Source: an uncultured Eubacteriales bacterium (GTDB lineage Bacteria > Bacillota > Clostridia > Christensenellales > Aristaeellaceae). From it: a stretch of DNA of 20,140 nt. Below the pieces are notes generated by a model. That model saw only the letters and a program-made list of their open reading frames with translations, was not told the DNA's origin and ran no database searches. Positions within the stretch are counted from its first letter, which is position 1; each line of letters opens with the position of its first letter. Positions 1 to 6,484 of the stretch are shown one piece after another. The translations under genes were made by a program, and so were the position numbers. The DNA is taken from the NCBI GenBank assembly GCA_900548125.1, contig URJN01000005.1:1-20140 (forward strand), in the 5' to 3' direction.

Positions 1-893
1 TATGGAATCAGGTTCAATTTCTGCAAGGCAAGACGGAGTTTTTCGCGGTAAGGTTCTTCCAGAGACGTCAGCGGCAGGCGAAGGGAATCGTGAATCAACC
101 CCATCATGGAAAGCGCGGCTTTGACGGGAATGGGGTTGACCTGTGAAAAGAGAGCTTGAATTAAATCCAGCAGCTCAAATTGCTTTTCCCGTGCGGAACG
201 CATATCGCCTGTCAAGAGAGCGGAGGTCAGCGCGTGAACCTGCGCGGGAGCTACGTTTGAAACGACGCTGATGGCGCCGCATGCTCCCAAAGACATCAGG
301 GGAAGAATCTGATCGTCATTTCCGCAATATACATGAATCGGGTTCTGCGACTGGGCGAGGATTTCAGCAGTCAGAACGGGATTGCCGCTGGCTTCCTTGA
401 TGCCGGCAATCAGCGGATGTTCATTTAAGCGCAAAACCGTATCGGCGGTTAGACCGACACCTGTTCGGCTGGGAACGTTATAAACAATCAGGGGGAGGGG
501 GCAGCTTTCCAGAATGGCATGGTAATGGCGGATCAGCCCCGCTTGCGTTGCCTTGTTGTAATACGGCGTGACGCAAAGCTGTCCCTGTACGCCAAGCTGG
601 TAGGCTTGCCGGGCGTATTCAGCAGCCTGACGGGTGTTGTTAGAGCCTGTTCCAACGATGATAGGCAGGCTTCCGTTGGTTGTTTCAAGCCCGATTTCGA
701 TAATGCGCTTGCGTTCGTCCATAGTTAACGTGCAGGGTTCGCCGGTCGTTCCCAGCAGCACAAGTGCATCAATCCGACTGTTGAGCTGCATGGCAATCAG
801 GTGGCGCAAAGCGGCTTCATCGAGCATTCCGTCAGGCAGAAAGGGTGTGACGAGCGCGGTTGCGCATCCCTTAAACAGGGGAGAAGCGTTCAC
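1..893 (-). CDS. dapA: 4-hydroxy-tetrahydrodipicolinate synthase (DHDPS), 3' end at window edge
   Basis: Condenses pyruvate with aspartate-4-semialdehyde, the first committed step of lysine and diaminopimelate synthesis, in the cytoplasm. The translation shows the family landmarks in order: GTTGE at residues 48-52, PYYNK near 110-114, the catalytic tyrosine in YNVPSRTG (Y138) and the Schiff-base lysine in GIKEASGN (K166). The start is a GTG at 891-893, preceded on this strand by AAGGAGG with good spacing; no ATG fits as well. About 297 residues are in the window, the normal family length, and the two bases at the edge read TA in frame, so the stop (TAA or TAG) may lie one base outside. It follows asd on the same strand, whose product is its substrate. 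Expression may be controlled by the leader hairpins at 913-983. Assignment is secure; only the last codon is uncertain. Confidence 0.95.
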   Translation of the reverse strand, partial: MNASPLFKGCATALVTPFLPDGMLDEAALRHLIAMQLNSRIDALVLLGTTGEPCTLTMDERKRIIEIGLETTNGSLPIIVGTGSNNTRQAAEYARQAYQLGVQGQLCVTPYYNKATQAGLIRHYHAILESCPLPLIVYNVPSRTGVGLTADTVLRLNEHPLIAGIKEASGNPVLTAEILAQSQNPIHVYCGNDDQILPLMSLGACGAISVVSNVAPAQVHALTSALLTGDMRSAREKQFELLDLIQALFSQVNPIPVKAALSMMGLIHDSLRLPLTSLEEPYREKLRLALQKLNLIP

Positions 894-912
894 AAGATGA
901 CCTCCTTCAGAT

Positions 913-933
913 AAAAAAGCGGGATAAGCCCGC
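913..933 (-). terminator. Terminator-like hairpin in the dapA leader
   Basis: On the minus strand GCGGG (933-929), a 5-nt loop CTTAT, and CCCGC (923-919) are followed by six T. It lies only about 20 bases before the dapA start, so it sits in the leader rather than after a gene. This is the form of an intrinsic terminator used for attenuation. Confidence 0.6.
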
Positions 934-983
934 CTGCATCTCCGCTGAAGCTCGCAAAACGTTGAGGTTTTGCCTACGCGGGC
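913..983 (-). promoter_or_regulatory. dapA leader with competing stems (candidate attenuator)
   Basis: In the minus-strand RNA, GCCCGC (983-978) can pair with GCGGGC (933-928). The latter is also the 5' arm of the terminator hairpin at 933-919, so the two stems exclude each other. Between them sits a separate perfect 7-bp hairpin, GCAAAAC (973-967) with GTTTTGC (960-954), around a 6-nt loop. I do not recognise the known lysine riboswitch pattern here. What is seen is the base pairing; regulation by lysine or another signal is inference. Confidence 0.45.
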
Positions 984-1007
984 ATTTTTATGCAATTTTC
1001 GATGCGT

Positions 1008-1059
1008 AAAAAAAACACCGCCTTCAAACACATTCATCAGTGTTTCCAAAGCGGTGTTT
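1008..1059 (-). terminator. Intrinsic terminator after asd
   Basis: Reading the minus strand, AAACACCGC (1059-1051) pairs with GCGGTGTTT (1021-1013), with an inner 6-bp stem GTGTTT/AAACAC type (1045-1040 with 1031-1026), followed by a run of eight T (1015-1008). It begins about 20 bases after the asd stop codon and would separate asd from dapA transcripts. Confidence 0.85.
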
Positions 1060-1078
1060 CGGATGCGGTTTAAGCAGA

Positions 1079-2164
1079 TTATTTCTTGGGAATATAGCCC
1101 TGTGCGCAAAGCAGCTCAGCAATCAGCACTGCGCCGCCTGCCGCGCCGCGGAGCGTGTTGTGGGAAAGACCGACAAAACGCCAGTCAAACAGGGAATCTC
1201 CGCGCAGACGACCGAGGGAAATGCCCATGCCATGCTCAAAATCGCGGTCAAGGCGTGTCTGTGGGCGGTCGTTTTCTTCAAAATACTGAATGAAGGGATG
1301 AGGCGCACTGGGCAGATTCATCTTCTGCGGCAGTCCCTCAAAGCTGCGCCAGCGTTCGATGATTTCTTCCTTGGAAGCGGGCTTCTCAAAGCTCGCCCAG
1401 CAGGTCGCAAGGTGTCCGTCGGCAACGGCGACGCGCACGCAATGCGCGCTGATGACCGGTTCTTTAGCGGGTACGATGATGCCGTTTTCAACGTGTCCCC
1501 AGATTTTGAGCGGCTCCTGCTCGCTCTTTTCTTCTTCGCCGCCGATGTAGGGAATGACGTTGTCAATCATTTCCGGCCAGCGTTTAAACGTCTTGCCTGC
1601 GCCGGAAATTGCCTGATAGGTGGAAACAACGACGCGCGTGGGTTTAAGGTCGTACAGGGCAGTCAGCGCGGGAACGTAAGATTGAATCGAGCAGTTCGGT
1701 TTGACCGTCACAAAGCCGGTCTTGGTGCCCAAGCGTTTGCGCTGATACTCGATGACAGCGGCATGCTCCGGATTCAGCTCCGGAACAATCATCGGCACAT
1801 CGGGCGTGCCGCGATGCGCCGAGTTATTGGAAACGACAGGCGTTTCGCTCTTGGCATATGCGTCTTCCAGCGCGCGAATCTCGTCCTTCTTCATATCGAC
1901 GGCGCAGAAAACAAAATCCACTTCGCTTGTTACGCCGCTTACGTCCGCCGCATCGCGGACAACCAGAGAGCGCACAGCGGAGGGAATATCCCAATCAAAT
2001 GCCCAGCGTCCGCTGACCGCTTCCTCGTAAGTCTTGCCTGCGCTTCGCGCGGAGGCGGCGACGACCGCAATCTCAAACCACGGGTGATCGGCAAGCAGGG
2101 AAACGAAACGTTGACCCACCATGCCCGTTGCGCCAACAATTGCAACACGCCATTTACGCTCCAT
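1079..2164 (-). CDS. asd: Aspartate-semialdehyde dehydrogenase
   Basis: Reduces aspartyl-4-phosphate to aspartate-4-semialdehyde with NADPH, feeding lysine/diaminopimelate, methionine and threonine synthesis. The 361-residue product has the Rossmann nucleotide-binding motif GATGMVGQRF at 11-20, the catalytic cysteine in VKPNCSIQS (C158) and the active-site histidine in SAHCVRV (H241). The length and the sequence around these sites resemble the longer class of the family, common in archaea and fungi and also present in some Firmicutes, rather than the shorter E. coli-like or typical Bacillus form. The ATG start follows AAAGGA at suitable spacing. It has its own consensus promoter (2230-2259) and a terminator (1008-1059); dapA follows on the same strand. 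It is divergent from the M20 amidohydrolase. Confidence 0.95.
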   Translation of the reverse strand: MERKWRVAIVGATGMVGQRFVSLLADHPWFEIAVVAASARSAGKTYEEAVSGRWAFDWDIPSAVRSLVVRDAADVSGVTSEVDFVFCAVDMKKDEIRALEDAYAKSETPVVSNNSAHRGTPDVPMIVPELNPEHAAVIEYQRKRLGTKTGFVTVKPNCSIQSYVPALTALYDLKPTRVVVSTYQAISGAGKTFKRWPEMIDNVIPYIGGEEEKSEQEPLKIWGHVENGIIVPAKEPVISAHCVRVAVADGHLATCWASFEKPASKEEIIERWRSFEGLPQKMNLPSAPHPFIQYFEENDRPQTRLDRDFEHGMGISLGRLRGDSLFDWRFVGLSHNTLRGAAGGAVLIAELLCAQGYIPKK

Positions 2165-2229
2165 GACGAATCCATCCTTTCAACTTTAGCCGTCTATACC
2201 GCTGCTTTGCGGGCAAAAACGGTATATTC

Positions 2230-2259
2230 ATCATATCACCCTGCATATCGCCTTGTCAA
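2230..2259 (-). promoter_or_regulatory. Sigma-A promoter for asd
   Basis: Minus strand TTGACA (2259-2254), an 18-base spacer, then TATGAT (2235-2230). This is a consensus -35 and a 5/6 -10 box. Transcription would start near 2223, leaving a leader of about 60 bases. The leader contains a hairpin formed by ATACCG (2225-2220) and CGGTAT (2201-2196); its 5' arm begins at the predicted start site, so its role is unclear. Confidence 0.85.
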
Positions 2260-2350
2260 CCCCGCTTGCTTCTTTTTGCACGGAGGAAGGAAATGCGTTG
2301 ACCGCCCTGATAAAAAATACGCCGCTGCGATAGGAATTGTGACCTGCGGC

Positions 2351-2379
2351 TTTTCATTTTCTTCCGTGTGTGATAAAAT
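2351..2379 (+). promoter_or_regulatory. Candidate promoter for the M20 amidohydrolase gene
   Basis: TTTTCA (2351-2356), 17-base spacer, TAAAAT (2374-2379) with a TG two bases upstream of the -10 region. The -35 is weak (4/6), the -10 good (5/6). The leader also holds a 6-bp hairpin GGATGC/GCATCC at 2398-2419. Confidence 0.5.
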
Positions 2380-2436
2380 AGTAGCTCGAAGAAAAGTGGA
2401 TGCAGAGATAAACGCATCCGGAAACGAGGCTATCGG

Positions 2437-3591
2437 ATGGATTTTAGCAGTCTTGAAATAGAGGCGTCCCGTTACGAGCAGCAGCTCAGGACGCACCGCC
2501 GTGCGCTTCACCGTATTCCGGAGCTGGGCTATGAAGAAATTAAAACGCATGAATATCTGATGCGGCATCTTGAAAAGCTCGCTCCGGATGATTTGCGCGT
2601 CTTTGCGCAGACGGGAATTCGCGCGGTTTTTCGCGGAGACGGAACGGGGCGCGTGATTGCATTCCGTTCGGATATCGACGCGCTGCCGATTCAGGAAGCG
2701 ACGGGCTGTACATTTGCGTCGGAGCATTCAGGCAGAATGCACGCCTGCGGGCATGACGGACATATGGCAAACCTGCTGACCTTTGCGCAGTGGCTTTCCG
2801 AACATAGAAGCCAACTCAAAGACGATGTGGTTCTTCTGTTCCAGCCGGCGGAGGAAACGACAGGCGGTGCGCGGAGGATGATTGAAGAAGGCGCATTGGA
2901 GGAGCCGCATGTTCAGGCGGTTTACGGCATGCACATGATGCCGGATGTGCCGCTGGGCAAAGTGTCCACCTGCGTGGGCGCCATGATGGCGCAGACCTGC
3001 GAGATGGATTTTGTCATCCGCGGCAAGGCTTCTCACGGCGCGATGCCGCATCTGGGCAGAGATGCTGTCATGGCGATGGCGCATCTGCTGACGCTTTTGC
3101 AGACGACAGTGGCGCGAAGCGTCGATCCGGCTCAGCCTGCGCTGCTGACGATTGGGCATGTTGAAGCGGGACACCAGCGCAACATCATTGCGGATGAAGC
3201 GCGGTTGGAGGGCATTATCCGCACATTTTCCAACACCGTATACGAAGGGCTGGAATCCTGCATTTTGCAGGATATGGCTGGCGTAGATGCGGCATTCGGA
3301 ACAAAGACAGAGATGGTGAAGCGGGTCTTTTATCCGTGTGTTGAAAACGACGCGGATGAAGTGGCGCGGATACGGGCGATATTGGACGATCGCTTTGTTC
3401 AGGAAAAGCCCAGAATGATTGCAGAGGATTTTTCCTATTATCAGCTGGGTGTGCCGGGTGTATTTGTGTTCTGCGGATGCAGGGACGAGAAGCACACCAG
3501 TCCGCTGCATGCGGATACGTTTGATTTTGATGAGCGCGCTTTGGTCACCGGACTGGCACTGTTCATCGGGCTTGTAAACCAAAGAGCATAA
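2437..3591 (+). CDS. M20-family metal-dependent amidohydrolase
   Basis: Probably hydrolyses an N-acyl amino acid or related amide using two metal ions. The 384-residue protein has the family blocks in order: HRIPELGYEE (25-34), RSDIDALPI (77-85), the metal-binding HACGHDGH (102-109, with C104 and H106), QPAEE (136-140) containing the catalytic/metal glutamates, GMHMMPD (164-170, H166), SHGAMPH (199-205), and the C-terminal metal histidine in PLHADTFD (H358). This pattern fits the M20D group (hippurate hydrolase, N-acyl-L-amino acid amidohydrolase, and N-acetyl-diaminopimelate deacetylase). Its divergence from asd near dapA makes a role in diaminopimelate synthesis possible, but that is inference and no acetyltransferase partner is in view. 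A GAGG precedes the ATG by 7 bases. The DUF624 gene starts 16 bases downstream, so the two are probably co-transcribed. Confidence 0.9.
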   Translation: MDFSSLEIEASRYEQQLRTHRRALHRIPELGYEEIKTHEYLMRHLEKLAPDDLRVFAQTGIRAVFRGDGTGRVIAFRSDIDALPIQEATGCTFASEHSGRMHACGHDGHMANLLTFAQWLSEHRSQLKDDVVLLFQPAEETTGGARRMIEEGALEEPHVQAVYGMHMMPDVPLGKVSTCVGAMMAQTCEMDFVIRGKASHGAMPHLGRDAVMAMAHLLTLLQTTVARSVDPAQPALLTIGHVEAGHQRNIIADEARLEGIIRTFSNTVYEGLESCILQDMAGVDAAFGTKTEMVKRVFYPCVENDADEVARIRAILDDRFVQEKPRMIAEDFSYYQLGVPGVFVFCGCRDEKHTSPLHADTFDFDERALVTGLALFIGLVNQRA

Positions 3592-3607
3592 CGGAGGATA
3601 AAAGTAT

Positions 3608-4552
3608 ATGGGTTTGTTTGACAGATTGTATTACGGAAAAGCGGGTAAGCGCGATTACAGCGAGATGGATATGCCGAAAAACCGCATTTCCCTTTTCTTC
3701 ATGGTTTTGAAGGATCATGTGTTTGATCTGGTGAAGGTGAATCTGCTTCAGATTGTCTTCTGGATCCCGTTCCTCTTGTGGACGTATATCAACCTGGCGG
3801 CGGTGCAGAGCATTGACACGGAAGCTGTTCTCGCCGCAGAGGGCGGCGCGGCGAATCTGATGAGCGCAATTTCGGGATATGTGATGATGTGGCTGCTGGG
3901 GCTGATTCCCTGTATCGCAATCACGGGTCCGTCGTCAGCCGGCGCGGCGTATATCATGCGCAACTGGGCGCGCGATCAGCACGCCTTCCTCTTTTCGGAT
4001 TATAAGGATGCGTTTAAGTCCAACTGGAAGCAGGCGCTTGCCGTGTCTGCGGTGACTTCGGTTGTTCCTGTCGTGGCGTATACCGCGGTGAATTACTACG
4101 GAAGTCTGGCGAAGGGCAATATGCTGCTGCTGCTTCCGCTGATGGTGGTTTTTTCGGCGACGCTGATGTTTGCGCTGATGCTCCCGCTGCTCTATCCGAT
4201 GATGGTCGGTTACGAGCTGAGCTTCAAGAATTTGATGAAGAATGCGTTCTTGATGAGTGCCGCGCGCCTGCCTCATATGCTTCTGGCGCGCCTGATTACG
4301 CTGATTCCGATTGCCGTGCTGGTGTTCGGCGTTTTGGCGGGCAACGGCATTGCGATTCTCGTGATTTCGCTGTATTATCTGCTGTTCGGATTCGCGCTTT
4401 CCCGCCTGATTTACGCTTCCTTTGCAAACGGCGTGTTTGACAAGTATCTCAATCCGCATATCGAAGGCGCACAGGTGGGGCAGGGACTGCGCCCGCATAC
4501 GGACGAGAATGACGCAGATGACGAGGACGACGAGGAAGAGGATGAGGAGTAA
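3608..4552 (+). CDS. DUF624 (YesL-like) integral membrane protein
   Basis: A polytopic membrane protein of unknown biochemical function. About six hydrophobic segments are visible: near 44-66, 88-107, 143-164, 171-201, 225-246 and 246-271. The stretch GPSSAGAAYIMRNW at 107-120, followed by an aromatic and basic loop (SDYKDAFKSNWKQ, 130-142), is the recognisable DUF624/YesL signature. In other Firmicutes such proteins often lie beside carbohydrate transport genes; here the neighbour is an amidohydrolase instead. The ATG follows AACGGAGG at 9-base spacing, 16 bases after the preceding stop. The last 16 residues are almost entirely Asp and Glu, an odd charged cytoplasmic-type tail encoded by a GA-rich tract. 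Family membership is fairly sure, role unknown. Confidence 0.85.
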   Translation: MGLFDRLYYGKAGKRDYSEMDMPKNRISLFFMVLKDHVFDLVKVNLLQIVFWIPFLLWTYINLAAVQSIDTEAVLAAEGGAANLMSAISGYVMMWLLGLIPCIAITGPSSAGAAYIMRNWARDQHAFLFSDYKDAFKSNWKQALAVSAVTSVVPVVAYTAVNYYGSLAKGNMLLLLPLMVVFSATLMFALMLPLLYPMMVGYELSFKNLMKNAFLMSAARLPHMLLARLITLIPIAVLVFGVLAGNGIAILVISLYYLLFGFALSRLIYASFANGVFDKYLNPHIEGAQVGQGLRPHTDENDADDEDDEEEDEE

Positions 4553-4569
4553 TTCCCTTTCACATGAAA
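4540..4569 (+). promoter_or_regulatory. Weak candidate sigma-G (forespore) promoter for the SASP-like gene
   Basis: GGATG (4540-4544), 18-base spacer, CATGAAA (4563-4569). Compared with the Bacillus sigma-G pattern GHATR-N17/18-CATNHTA this matches 4/5 and 6/7. It overlaps the 3' end of the upstream gene. Short degenerate motifs occur by chance, so this rests mainly on its place before a spore-protein gene. Confidence 0.3.
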
Positions 4570-4610
4570 AAGGAGCCTGTCGGCAACAATGAAGCCGGGA
4601 GGTGAGTTTG

Positions 4611-4787
4611 ATGAAGGGATATATGAAGCCGCCGACTGTGCGCGAACGTGCGAAATATCGCGCAGCAAAGGAAGCCGGGCTTCTTGAGCGCGTGCTTGAG
4701 GTTGGCTGGGCAGGATTGACCGCTAAGGAGAGCGGAAGAATCGGCGGCATGCTTGCCCACAGACAGGAGAACGACATGGAAATGTGA
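4611..4787 (+). CDS. Small acid-soluble spore protein, alpha/beta-like
   Basis: A 58-residue protein. Proteins of this type coat and protect DNA in the dormant spore. The C-terminal half (residues 14-51) aligns by eye with the alpha/beta SASP pattern: a helix YRAAKEAGLLERV, then GWAGLTAKESGRIGG (32-46), which corresponds to the family's conserved Gly-x-Leu-Thr-(Ser/Ala)-(Lys/Arg)-Glu-x-Gly-x-(Ile/Val)-Gly-Gly block with the usual germination-protease region nearby. The start was set at the ATG at 4611 because GGGAGG (4597-4602) is 8 bases upstream; a GTG at 4602 in the same frame overlaps that site. Its stop overlaps the GTG of the methyltransferase gene (GTGA, 4784-4787). It is shorter and lacks the N-terminal part of classical SASPs, so it is a divergent member. 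Confidence 0.75.
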   Translation: MKGYMKPPTVRERAKYRAAKEAGLLERVLEVGWAGLTAKESGRIGGMLAHRQENDMEM

Positions 4788-5542
4788 GCGATATGTACGA
4801 GGATTTTGCAAGCGTATATGATACGCTGATGGATGACTTTGATTATGATGCGTGGAGCGGATATTACCTCGGCTTGATTCGCAGCGTGACGGGCGAACTG
4901 CCGCGCCGTGCGGCAGAATGTGCCTGCGGAACGGGCAGCTTGACGGTTCGGCTGGCGCAGAGCGGCATGGCGATGACCGGTGTAGATCTCTCCGCCGCCA
5001 TGCTTCGTCAGGCGGAAAGCAAGGCGCGTGAGTGGGGCGTAGAGCCTGCGTTTGTTCGGCAGGATATGCGCAGGCTGACGCTGCCCCGCCGCGTGGGTGC
5101 GGTGCTGGCGACATGCGACGGCGTTAACTACCTGACGACGCAGGAGGACGTGAAGGCATTTTTCGCTGCGGCGTATCAGAGCCTTCTGCCCGGCGGTGCG
5201 CTGTGCTTTGACTGCTCGACCCGACATAAGCTGGAAGAAAAGATGGGTGATTCCTTTTTCGGAGAGGAACGGGACGGTGCGGCAGTGCTGTGGCAGAACA
5301 GGCTGAATCGTGAAACGCATGTGCTGTCCATGGACGTAACCTTCTTCGTCCGCGAAGAGGATGGGCGTTACCGACGCTTCCGTGAGCAGCATCGTCAGCG
5401 CGCGCATAGTCAGCAGGAGCTGACTTTGTGGCTGACAGACGCCGGATTTGAAGATATCCATGTCTATGGAGAAATGCGTATGGATGCGCCGAAAGAGGAC
5501 GATTTACGAATCCACTTTGCGGCGCGAAAACCCCAAGGATAA
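4784..5542 (+). CDS. Class I SAM-dependent methyltransferase
   Basis: A 252-residue cytoplasmic protein that should transfer a methyl group from S-adenosylmethionine to an unknown acceptor. Motif I is AECACGTGSL (44-53), followed by the acidic residue after strand 2 in TGVDLS (D68), VRQDMRRL (91-98), and VLATCDGVNYL (107-117), as in Methyltransf_11/25-type proteins. The N-terminus (YEDFASVYDTLMDDFDYDAW) is typical of a Firmicute group of uncharacterised methyltransferases. The start is taken as the GTG at 4784, overlapping the preceding stop as GTGA, which suggests translational coupling; an ATG at 4793 is the alternative. Neither has an ideally spaced ribosome binding site (AGGAG at 4765-4769). 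The hslO gene begins 27 bases after the stop. Confidence 0.85.
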   Translation: MSDMYEDFASVYDTLMDDFDYDAWSGYYLGLIRSVTGELPRRAAECACGTGSLTVRLAQSGMAMTGVDLSAAMLRQAESKAREWGVEPAFVRQDMRRLTLPRRVGAVLATCDGVNYLTTQEDVKAFFAAAYQSLLPGGALCFDCSTRHKLEEKMGDSFFGEERDGAAVLWQNRLNRETHVLSMDVTFFVREEDGRYRRFREQHRQRAHSQQELTLWLTDAGFEDIHVYGEMRMDAPKEDDLRIHFAARKPQG

Positions 5543-5569
5543 AAAGAAATCAATCGGAGGACAAAACAT

Positions 5570-6463
5570 ATGGAACATACATCCAGAATGCTGCGGCTGA
5601 CCCTGATGGGCGGTCAGGCGCGCGTTTTTCTTTGTGATACGACAGAAATGGCACAGCAGGCGCGTGATATTCATGAAGCCAGCAATACATGCAGCGCGGC
5701 GATGGGGCGTATGCTTGCCGCGACAGCGATTATGGGCGCAAACCTCAAGAGCGACGGCGACCGCATCACCGCGACCATCAATGGCGGCGGTCCTGCGGGT
5801 CCGATTTGCGCGATTGCGGGACCGGATGGCACGGTCAAGGTGACAATCGAGCATCCGGAGGTTGAGCTTCCGCTCAAGCCCAACGGCAAGCTGGATGTCG
5901 GCGACGCGCTGGGCAAGGATGGTCAGCTGACGGTCATGCGCTCGTTCGGTTTCGGCGAGCCGTATGTGGGGCGCGTTGCGCTGGTGTCCGGCGAGATTGC
6001 GGAGGATTTCGCCATGTACTATCTGGAATCCGAGCAGACGCCGAGCCTTTGCGCGCTGGGTACGCTGGTTGGCGAAAAGATTATTTCCGCGGGCGGCATC
6101 CTGATTCAGGCGATGCCTGACTGTTCGGAAGAGCTGCTGGATGCGCTGGAGATTCGCGCGGAGCTGTTCTCGTCCATTTCGCAGATGCTCTCCGACATGA
6201 CGCTGGAGGAAATCGTGGAAGGCTGCTTCCGCGGGCTTCAGCCTGAAATCCTGGAAGAGATGCCGCTGCGTCTGCACTGTGACTGCTCCCGCGATTATAT
6301 CGAGCGCGTGCTGCTTTCCATGGGCGAAAATGAGCTTCGAGATATCATTGAAAATCAGGGCGGCTGCGAGGTGCAGTGCCATTTCTGCCGCAAACGCTAT
6401 GCCTTTACGAAGCAGGAGCTGGAAGGCCTGATTGAGCAGGCAGGCGCGCAGAATAACGAATAA
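5570..6463 (+). CDS. hslO: Hsp33 redox-regulated chaperonin
   Basis: A holding chaperone that is switched on by oxidative unfolding when it loses its zinc. The 297-residue length is usual for the family. The N-terminal domain carries the conserved SAAMGRMLAATAIMG region (about 42-56) and the NGGGPAGPI block (70-78). The C-terminal redox switch has the four zinc cysteines as CDC (C237, C239) and CHFC (C270, C273); an additional cysteine lies at 266. The ATG follows TCGGAGG with 9-base spacing. It lies 27 bases after the methyltransferase and 21 bases before the TPR-HTH gene, so it is part of the same co-directional run, with no terminator seen in these gaps. Confidence 0.96.
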   Translation: MEHTSRMLRLTLMGGQARVFLCDTTEMAQQARDIHEASNTCSAAMGRMLAATAIMGANLKSDGDRITATINGGGPAGPICAIAGPDGTVKVTIEHPEVELPLKPNGKLDVGDALGKDGQLTVMRSFGFGEPYVGRVALVSGEIAEDFAMYYLESEQTPSLCALGTLVGEKIISAGGILIQAMPDCSEELLDALEIRAELFSSISQMLSDMTLEEIVEGCFRGLQPEILEEMPLRLHCDCSRDYIERVLLSMGENELRDIIENQGGCEVQCHFCRKRYAFTKQELEGLIEQAGAQNNE

Positions 6464-6484
6464 CAAAGCAAAAGGAGGAGTGTC

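Noticed and set aside
894..1078. Lysine riboswitch upstream of dapA
   Set aside because: The gap after the asd terminator is only about 110 bases and shows none of the lysine riboswitch landmarks, which need around 170 bases.
1040..2461. Long plus-strand open frame of 473 codons opposite asd
   Set aside because: It is the antisense shadow of asd; asd has the catalytic motifs, ribosome binding site and promoter, and this frame has none.
3935..5461. Long minus-strand open frame of 508 codons across the DUF624, SASP and methyltransferase genes
   Set aside because: Its product is Arg/His/Gln-rich low-complexity sequence typical of antisense frames and it crosses three well-supported plus-strand genes.
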